Shown piece by piece: positions 1-5,150 of a DNA stretch of 9,439 nt. Under the pieces are notes generated by a model that saw only the letters and a list, made by a program, of their open reading frames with translations, made no database searches and was not told the origin of the DNA. Source of the DNA: DAIPHL01 sp036771375 (GTDB taxonomy: Bacteria; Synergistota; Synergistia; Synergistales; Synergistaceae); contig DAIPHL010000092.1 of assembly GCA_036771375.1 (NCBI GenBank), positions 1-9,439 on the forward strand. The letters are read 5' to 3'. Position 1 is the first letter of the stretch. Each line of letters begins with the position of its first letter. The translations under genes and the position numbers were made by a program.

Positions 1-765
1 GGTCGGCGGACTTCTGCTTTCAATGATACCCGCATTGCCGAGCTTGCGCAAGGCGTTGACGATGACACTGCGCGTAACACCCACCCTGTCGGCCACCCGG
101 CTCGCCACGACAACACCGTCGGTGCCACCGAGGTCTTCTATGATGTGTTTGATGGACTCGACCTCGGAGAAGGAGAGCGCCCTCATGGCCATCTGAACGA
201 CCAAACGCTCCCTGCCCCGTTGCTCGATATTTCGGCTGCGTTCGTTCAAGATCTCCAGCCCCACGACGGAACCGAGATACTCGGAAAGGACCAGGTCTTT
301 CGTCGAAAAAGGAGCTCCGAAGCGGGCCAATATAAGGGTTCCCAGCCGTTCTCCCATCCCGTTGATCGGCACGTACACCACGTGTTTGTTCGAATAGGTA
401 CAGGGCTGGTCGGAGTAGGCACAGTGACCGTTATCGGTATGATTCAAAACGGACTCTCTTGCCATGTTCAACTTGTCGACGTACTGCTCCGGCATCGCAT
501 TCTCTATCAGAAGGCCCTCCATAATGTCGCAATCGTACTCGCTGACCCAGGAGTAACCCAGAATTTTCCCCTCCCGGTTTATCATATATACGTTCGCGTT
601 GGAGAGGTCGCTCAGCAGCTTTGCGAGTCTTTGATAATCGGGAGTCCTGTTGTCCGGCCTGTTTTGCAGGACCCTGCAAACAATCCTGGTCTTTTCCAGA
701 AGGTCTTCCATATCCCCCGTAACGTCGCCAGTGGTTTCGCTCTGTGGGATGACACCTGAAATCAT
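1..765 (-). CDS. codY: CodY, GTP/branched-chain amino acid responsive global repressor (3' end cut by window edge)
   Basis: CodY is a cytoplasmic dimeric DNA-binding repressor that in Bacillota senses branched-chain amino acids and GTP and controls nutrient-limitation genes. The reading frame stays open to the left edge; 255 residues are visible and, compared with the 259-residue B. subtilis protein, about 25 C-terminal residues are missing. The family N-terminus LLEKTRI is at residues 22-28, the GAF-type sensor spans about 25-175 with GERLGTLIL at 138-146, and the linker contains VVQMAMRALSFSEVES. The winged helix-turn-helix is nearly identical to the family: VASRVADRVGVTRSVIVNAL starts at residue 220. 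The ATG at 765 is chosen because AAGGAG lies 9 bases upstream; it adds about 18 residues before the usual start. Starting at Met19 (711) would give the normal length but lacks a good ribosome site. Relative to B. subtilis the ligand-contacting Arg61 position is Ile81, and three cysteines (79, 115, 122) lie in the pocket region. It follows hslU by 33 bases, as in Bacillus. Confidence 0.96.
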   Translation of the reverse strand, partial: MISGVIPQSETTGDVTGDMEDLLEKTRIVCRVLQNRPDNRTPDYQRLAKLLSDLSNANVYMINREGKILGYSWVSEYDCDIMEGLLIENAMPEQYVDKLNMARESVLNHTDNGHCAYSDQPCTYSNKHVVYVPINGMGERLGTLILARFGAPFSTKDLVLSEYLGSVVGLEILNERSRNIEQRGRERLVVQMAMRALSFSEVESIKHIIEDLGGTDGVVVASRVADRVGVTRSVIVNALRKLGNAGIIESRSPPT

Positions 766-774
766 CGCTCTGCA

Positions 775-780
775 CTCCTT
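775..780 (-). promoter_or_regulatory. Ribosome binding site of codY
   Basis: The minus strand reads AAGGAG at 780-775, nine bases before the ATG at 765. This fixes the upstream start and so supports the 18-residue N-terminal extension over the internal ATG at 711. It lies in the 33-base hslU-codY spacer, in which I see no promoter or terminator. Confidence 0.7.
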
Positions 781-798
781 CTTCCGTTCATCTGATCG

Positions 799-2244
799 CT
801 ACAGCAAATATTTCCTCGCATCACTGTCCTCCGTGAGGCTCTCCAGTTTATTTTTCACGAAAGCCCCGTCGATGCGGATCTTTCCGGTCATGGTCTCGTC
901 CTCTCCCGCACCGAAACTGATATCGTCCAACAAATGTTCCATCATGGCGTGCAGTCTGCGGGCTCCGATATTCTCCATCTGCGCGTTCATCTCGGCCGCA
1001 TATTTCGCGATCGTTTGAATCGCGTCGTCGGTAAAAGAGAGCTCCGTCCCCTCGGTTCCGATCAATGCGACATACTGTCTGATGAGGCTGTTCTCCGGTT
1101 CCGTCAGGATCCGAACCAGATCATTCCCCGAAAGAGCGTCGAGTTCGACTCTGATCGGAAGACGCCCCTGGAGCTCGGGGGCGAGATCGGACGGCTTGGC
1201 CTGATGAAACGCGCCGGCCGCGATGAACAAAATATGGTCCGTGTGCACGAGACCGTATTTGGTCTGGACCGTGGTCCCTTCGATGACGGGAAGCAGATCA
1301 CGCTGGACCCCCTCTCGACTGACATCGGGGCCGGAGCGTCCGGATGCGTTGCCGCTCGCGACCTTGTCGATCTCGTCGATGAAGACGATGCCCTCCTCCT
1401 GCGCTTTCTCCAGCGCCTCCCGACTGATCTGTTCATGATCGACCAGTTTCTCCGCTTCTTCCGCTTGAAGTATTCTTCTAGCTTCCTCGACTCGCATCCT
1501 CTTTTTCTTTATCTTTTTCGGCATCATACCACCGATGATCTCACCGATGTTAATGCCCATCTCCTCCATGCCACCACCGATAAAATTCATGCCGGGCGGG
1601 AGGCTTTCCGATATCTCGATGTCGACCTCCCGGCCGTCCAATTTCCCGGCCCGTAGCATATCCCGCATCTTCTCCCTGGTATAGGAAGATCGTTCGGAAT
1701 CGTCCGAGGGCGCCAAAGGTTTTTCTTCGGGCTCCTCGCCGTCGTCCTGAAAGACACCGAAAAGACGCATGAGATCCGCCGGGTTTGCGGGTTTTTCTCT
1801 TTTGGCCCCAGGCAGAAGGACGTCGAGCAGACGCTCTTCCGCTCTATGAGACGCCGCGTCCTGAACCTCGTCGATCTTCCTTCGCCTCACCATCTGCACC
1901 GAAGCCTCCACCAGATCCCTGATCATGGACTCCACATCGCGTCCGACATAGCCGACCTCGGTAAACTTCGTCGCTTCGACCTTCACGAACGGAGCGTCGA
2001 CCAATCTCGCCAGCCTGCGGGCAATCTCCGTCTTCCCGACACCGGTGGGACCGACCATCAGGATATTTTTAGGGGCGATCTCTCGACGCATATCATCCGT
2101 GAGCATTCTCCGACGAAGTCGATTGCGCAGGGCGATCGCCACGGCTCTTTTCGCGCCCTCCTGTCCCACGACATAGCGGTTGAGATACGCGACGATGGCG
2201 CGGGGAGTCGGTGATCCGTCGTTTTTCGTCAGCATACCCGTCAT
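799..2244 (-). CDS. hslU: HslU (ClpY), AAA+ unfoldase of the HslUV protease
   Basis: HslU is a hexameric AAA+ ATPase that unfolds substrates and threads them into the HslV chamber in the cytoplasm. The 481-residue product has Walker A GPTGVGKT at 65-72, the substrate-gripping pore loop GYVG at 98-101, and Walker B IVFIDEID at 286-293. The sensor-2 arginine region GARR is at 427-430. The I domain lies roughly at 110-270; it holds an acidic stretch around 167-185 and a basic stretch PKKIKKKR at 242-249. The C-terminus ARKYLL resembles the RFIL-type tail that docks into HslV and activates it. The start is ATG 2244, overlapping the hslV stop as ATGA, with GGAGGT six bases upstream. A second Met three residues on is less well placed. 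The length is slightly above the usual 440-470 because of the I domain. All key residues are present and nothing looks broken. Confidence 0.98.
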   Translation of the reverse strand: MTGMLTKNDGSPTPRAIVAYLNRYVVGQEGAKRAVAIALRNRLRRRMLTDDMRREIAPKNILMVGPTGVGKTEIARRLARLVDAPFVKVEATKFTEVGYVGRDVESMIRDLVEASVQMVRRRKIDEVQDAASHRAEERLLDVLLPGAKREKPANPADLMRLFGVFQDDGEEPEEKPLAPSDDSERSSYTREKMRDMLRAGKLDGREVDIEISESLPPGMNFIGGGMEEMGINIGEIIGGMMPKKIKKKRMRVEEARRILQAEEAEKLVDHEQISREALEKAQEEGIVFIDEIDKVASGNASGRSGPDVSREGVQRDLLPVIEGTTVQTKYGLVHTDHILFIAAGAFHQAKPSDLAPELQGRLPIRVELDALSGNDLVRILTEPENSLIRQYVALIGTEGTELSFTDDAIQTIAKYAAEMNAQMENIGARRLHAMMEHLLDDISFGAGEDETMTGKIRIDGAFVKNKLESLTEDSDARKYLL

Positions 2245-2786
2245 TCGATTACCTCCAGGACGATCGAACTGTTGGTGTAGATGCAGATCCGTGAAGCGAT
2301 CTCTATGCTCCTACACGCAATCTCATCGCAGGGGAGGGAAGTGTGTTCCATCAAGGCGAGCGCCGCCGCCTGTGCAAATCCGCCTCCGGAGCCGATGGCG
2401 ACCACACCGTTCTCCGGTTCCAAAATATCGCCGTTCCCCGAGAGCAGAAACAGCTCCTTCCTGTCGGCAACGATCATCATGGCTTCCAGCCGACGAAGAT
2501 ATTTATCGGTACGCCAATCCTTCATGAGCGCGGAGGCCGCTCTGAGGAGATTCCCGTGATGTTCGTCGAGCTGTTTCTCGAAACGTTCGAGCAGAGTCAT
2601 CGCGTCGGCGGTGCTTCCGGCAAACCCGGCGATGACGGATGCACCTCCCTTGCCATTGATCCTTCGGACCTTTCGTGCCGTTCCCTTGACGACCTGCGAA
2701 CCCAACGTAACCTGGCCGTCGCCCGCGATCGCGACCCGACCGTCTCTTTTCACACATACGATCGTCGTACCTTCCATCGCCTGCAT
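2241..2786 (-). CDS. hslV: HslV (ClpQ), threonine peptidase of the HslUV protease
   Basis: HslV is the proteasome-beta-like dodecameric peptidase that HslU activates. From ATG 2786 the product has 181 residues. The sequence MQAMEG precedes TTIV, so the catalytic N-terminal threonine (Thr7 of the precursor) must be exposed by removal of a short propeptide, as in Thermotoga-type HslV. In mature numbering Asp17 and Lys33 (ARKVRR) are present. Further family blocks are GDGQVTLG, GFAGSTADA, KDWRTDK, LSGNGD, GSGGGFAQAA and the end block ICIYTN. It is a Thr-type enzyme, not the Ser-type seen in B. subtilis ClpQ, although the gene order is Bacillus-like. A TTG at 2801 would lengthen the frame but is itself part of the ribosome site and overlaps xerC. 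ATG 2777 (178 residues, MEGTT) is the other possible start. The gene begins 4 bases after the xerC stop and overlaps hslU by 4 bases. Confidence 0.97.
   Translation of the reverse strand: MQAMEGTTIVCVKRDGRVAIAGDGQVTLGSQVVKGTARKVRRINGKGGASVIAGFAGSTADAMTLLERFEKQLDEHHGNLLRAASALMKDWRTDKYLRRLEAMMIVADRKELFLLSGNGDILEPENGVVAIGSGGGFAQAAALALMEHTSLPCDEIACRSIEIASRICIYTNSSIVLEVIE
2251..2256 (-). promoter_or_regulatory. Ribosome binding site of hslU inside hslV
   Basis: GGAGGT at 2256-2251 on the minus strand sits six bases before the hslU ATG and lies within the last codons of hslV. With the ATGA stop/start overlap it suggests translational coupling, which would suit two subunits of one complex. Confidence 0.75.
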
Positions 2787-2790
2787 CTTC

Positions 2791-3690
2791 CTATCCTCCA
2801 AACCCGGACCTGGGATGAGTCTCCATATAGCTTTTCTTCATTTGCTCGGCTGTGACCTTCAGGTACCTCTGTGTCGTGGCCAAACTCTCGTGGCCGAGAA
2901 GTTCCTGTATGACACGAAGCGGTGCCCCCCTCTCCAGCATGTGGGTCGCAAAGCTGTGCCGCAACGAATGCGGCGTGACGCCGGACAAGCCGACTCTCTT
3001 TGCGGCCGCGACGACCACCCGATGAACCGTCCGGTCCGTCAAGCGCTCGCCACCCACCCCCTCAAAGAGGGGGGAAGCGCCTTGGGTGCATCTCTCCTGC
3101 GACGCGTTTTGTAATTTCCACCGCTCAAGCAATTCCCGCGCTTTTTGTCCAAAGGGAACCATTCTGCTCTTCGAACCCTTCCCGAAAACGCGCAACCATC
3201 TTTCCACCATATCCACGTCCTCCCAGTCGAGAGAGGTGAGTTCATTCACCCTTAGACCGGAGGAATAAAGCAATTCCAACAGCAATTGATCTCTCAACTC
3301 TTTTTTGTTGCCGCGCGGTCCTCCCTCCAAAAGAAGGAGGACATCTTCGTATGCAAGCGCTCGAGGCAGGCTGGTGGGGAGCTTGGGGCCCTTCAGTCCG
3401 ATCGATATATCCCTGTCGAGCGTTCCGGTCCGAGCCAGATACTTTACGAAGCCCCTCAGAGAAGACAGTTTCCTTGCAACCGAGCTCTTCGAAAATCCAT
3501 ACCCCGACAGTTCCCGTAAAAAAGCCCTGAGAAAATCCATTTTCAACTCGGATAGAGACGAAACCCCGGCGGCTTCCATGTAATCGGCAAACTGGGCCAG
3601 GTCGACGGCGTAATTGACTATCGTGTTGTCGGACCTTCCCAACGATGTCATATACAACATAAACTCGTCTATGCCACTTGAAATATTCAT
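2791..3690 (-). CDS. xerC: XerC-type tyrosine recombinase (CodV homologue)
   Basis: Tyrosine recombinase of the XerC/CodV group, which with XerD resolves chromosome dimers at dif during division. The product has 299 residues, the family norm. The N-terminal SAM-like core-binding domain covers about 6-90 (TIVNYAVDLAQF at 23-34) and the catalytic domain about 105-290. All catalytic residues are visible: Arg147 (GLRVNEL), Lys171 (FGKGSK), His241 and Arg244 (HSLRHSFATH), His267 (LLGHES) and nucleophile Tyr276 (TTQRYL). It ends in SYMETHPRSGFGG, close to the usual YxxxHPR ending. The frame stays open upstream to 4455, but that stretch only overlaps trmFO out of frame and is not XerC-like. ATG 3690 is chosen because it gives full family length and follows a promoter directly; no Shine-Dalgarno is visible there or at the ATGs at 3660 and 3651. 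Its place between trmFO and hslV matches codV of Bacillus. Confidence 0.95.
   Translation of the reverse strand: MNISSGIDEFMLYMTSLGRSDNTIVNYAVDLAQFADYMEAAGVSSLSELKMDFLRAFLRELSGYGFSKSSVARKLSSLRGFVKYLARTGTLDRDISIGLKGPKLPTSLPRALAYEDVLLLLEGGPRGNKKELRDQLLLELLYSSGLRVNELTSLDWEDVDMVERWLRVFGKGSKSRMVPFGQKARELLERWKLQNASQERCTQGASPLFEGVGGERLTDRTVHRVVVAAAKRVGLSGVTPHSLRHSFATHMLERGAPLRVIQELLGHESLATTQRYLKVTAEQMKKSYMETHPRSGFGG
2795..2799 (-). promoter_or_regulatory. Ribosome binding site of hslV inside xerC
   Basis: GGAGG at 2799-2795 on the minus strand lies in the last xerC codons, eight bases before the ATG at 2786. Because it overlaps the TTG at 2801, that TTG cannot be the start, which decides for 2786 (or possibly 2777). 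Confidence 0.7.
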
Positions 3691-3776
3691 TATATTTGTA
3701 AATTGTATCAGATTTTTTGAATTTGCACAAGAATTCGAAACAAAACAGGTCGGACGGTCCGTCTTGATCGTTCTCG
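3691..3776 (-). promoter_or_regulatory. AT-rich trmFO-xerC spacer with probable sigma-A promoter
   Basis: This 86-base gap is the longest non-coding stretch in the window, and its half next to xerC is visibly more AT-rich than its surroundings. On the minus strand a -10 element TACAAT lies at 3707-3702, preceded by TGA, which makes an extended -10. A weak -35 TTGTGC lies at 3730-3725, with a 17-base spacer. The predicted transcript would start near 3695, about five bases before the xerC ATG. It would allow xerC-hslV-hslU-codY to be transcribed independently of topA-trmFO. The call rests on consensus matching by eye; the -35 matches only about half of the consensus. Confidence 0.6.
3715..3740. 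repeat. Inverted repeat (candidate operator) over the xerC -35 box
   Basis: On the plus strand the arms are TTTTGAATT (3715-3723) and AATTCGAAA (3732-3740), separated by 8 bases. They are reverse complements at 8 of 9 positions. The centre (3725-3730) is the -35 hexamer of the putative xerC promoter, as expected for a dimeric repressor site. It does not match the CodY box (AATTTTCWGAAAATT) well, and I cannot name the regulator. AT-rich arms could arise by chance. Confidence 0.45.
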
Positions 3777-5150
3777 TCACATATCGTACATATTTCTTAC
3801 AAAAGAGCGCATCGCTTCCTGGGACCGAGCCGCATACAAACGCGTTCTCTCCTGTTTCGTCGGCTTTTTCTCCCCTTTTGTCCGCTTGCCCGCCGAAATT
3901 TTCGGAAAAATCCCCAGGTTGACGTTCATGGGTTGAAAGGATTTCGCCTCCGCTTCCCGAAGGTAGCGCAACAGGGAACCGATGGCCGTGGCGTCCGGCC
4001 AGACGATCATCTCCCGTCCGAGAACGAAGGCGTGTAGATTGAGCGCCGCGACGATACCGGACGCCGTACTTTCCATGTAGCCCTCCACGCCCGTTATCTG
4101 TCCGGCGAAAAAGAGATCGGGACGAAGAAGTGCGGAGCCGGATACAGGACGCATATAGCGATCCAAAACCTTCGGCGCGCAGACAAAAGTGTTCCTGTGC
4201 ATCACGCCCTTGCGGACAAACTCCGCTTCGGCAAGGGCCGGTATCATTCGGAAGACCCTCTCCTGTTCGGACCACGCCAGGCTCGTCTGGAATCCCACCA
4301 AATTGAAGAGGGTCCCCTCTTTGTTGTCGCGCCTGAGCTGCAACACAGCCCACGGTTCTCTTTCCGTTCGAGGATCCGGCAGGCCGACGGGGCGCATCGG
4401 CCCGAAGCGCAATGTATCCATCCCACGGGCCGCCAGGACCTCGACCGGCAGGCAACCCTCAAAGTACCGAGTTCGTGCGGTTTCATCTCCGATTCCCTGA
4501 ACGTCAAACGCATGCCGAACCGCCCTCTTCGCCGTGACGAGTTCCTTGACGAACGACACATATCCGGCTTCATCGAGAGGGCAATTGATGTAATCCCTTC
4601 CCTCTTCGCGACGATTTCCGTAATAGGCACGATTCATGTCGATCGATTCGAACGTCACCACCGGGGAGACTGCGTCGAAAAAATGCAGGTAATCCACTCC
4701 GATCGACCGTCGCAAATGTTCGGCGAGCTCGCCCTCCATCAACGGACCGGTTGCGATGATCACCGGACCGTCCGGTATGGATCGAACCTCTTCTCTGTAC
4801 AACTCGATATTTCGACAGCGGCAAACTCTCTCCGTGACGAGCCGGGAAAAATCCTCCCGATCCACGGCCAATGCCTTGCCGGCAGGGATTCGGGCAAGCT
4901 CCGCACACTCCATAATCAGGCTGCCCAGAACGCGAAGCTCCTCCTTCAGAATGCCGGCAGGCGCAAAAGGCACATCCGCCCCCAACGAGTTGCTGCAAAC
5001 CAGCTCTGCCAGTTTTTCGGTCGAATGAGCCGGTGTCTTCTTATCGGGGCGCATTTCATACAGCCTGACGAAAAGGCCTCTTTTCGCCAACTGCCAGGCC
5101 GCCTCCGAGCCCGCCAGCCCGCCACCCACAACGGTAACCGTTTCACGCAA
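3777..5150 (-). CDS. trmFO: TrmFO, folate/FAD-dependent tRNA (uracil-54-C5)-methyltransferase
   Basis: TrmFO makes ribothymidine at position 54 of the tRNA T-loop, using methylenetetrahydrofolate and reduced FAD, in the cytoplasm. The 457-residue protein begins with the FAD-binding Rossmann motif VVGGGLAGSEAAW (7-19). It has the family blocks YEMRP (31-35), LVCSNSLG (50-57, Cys52 matching catalytic Cys53 of B. subtilis), AVDRE (95-99), FEGCLPVE (230-237, Cys233 matching Cys226), RFGPMRPVGL (248-257), FNLVGFQT (282-289) and FAGQITGVEGY (348-358). The end, about 420-457, is basic then alpha-helical and runs about 20 residues past the usual 435-440. The start is TTG 5150: no ATG or GTG lies between it and the Rossmann strand, and an upstream extension offers none nearby. 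No Shine-Dalgarno is evident, and the gene overlaps topA by 8 bases, so translation probably depends on ribosomes finishing topA. It was formerly called gid. Confidence 0.97.
   Translation of the reverse strand: MRETVTVVGGGLAGSEAAWQLAKRGLFVRLYEMRPDKKTPAHSTEKLAELVCSNSLGADVPFAPAGILKEELRVLGSLIMECAELARIPAGKALAVDREDFSRLVTERVCRCRNIELYREEVRSIPDGPVIIATGPLMEGELAEHLRRSIGVDYLHFFDAVSPVVTFESIDMNRAYYGNRREEGRDYINCPLDEAGYVSFVKELVTAKRAVRHAFDVQGIGDETARTRYFEGCLPVEVLAARGMDTLRFGPMRPVGLPDPRTEREPWAVLQLRRDNKEGTLFNLVGFQTSLAWSEQERVFRMIPALAEAEFVRKGVMHRNTFVCAPKVLDRYMRPVSGSALLRPDLFFAGQITGVEGYMESTASGIVAALNLHAFVLGREMIVWPDATAIGSLLRYLREAEAKSFQPMNVNLGIFPKISAGKRTKGEKKPTKQERTRLYAARSQEAMRSFVRNMYDM

Noticed and set aside
3702..3740. 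CodY box upstream of xerC
   Set aside because: Comparing AATTTTCWGAAAATT with every AT-rich stretch here left many mismatches. The dyad has different arms and spacing, so a CodY site is not claimed.
3741..3761. Possible rho-independent terminator after trmFO
   Set aside because: On the minus strand CGGA-CCG-TCCG can form only a four-pair stem with a three-base loop, followed by a broken T run (TGTTTTG). It is too weak to call; read-through into xerC seems likely.
3691..4455. In-frame 255-codon extension of xerC upstream over trmFO
   Set aside because: The translated extension has no recombinase-like sequence, lies out of frame over well-conserved TrmFO motifs, and would make XerC 554 residues instead of about 300. 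It is an open shadow frame.
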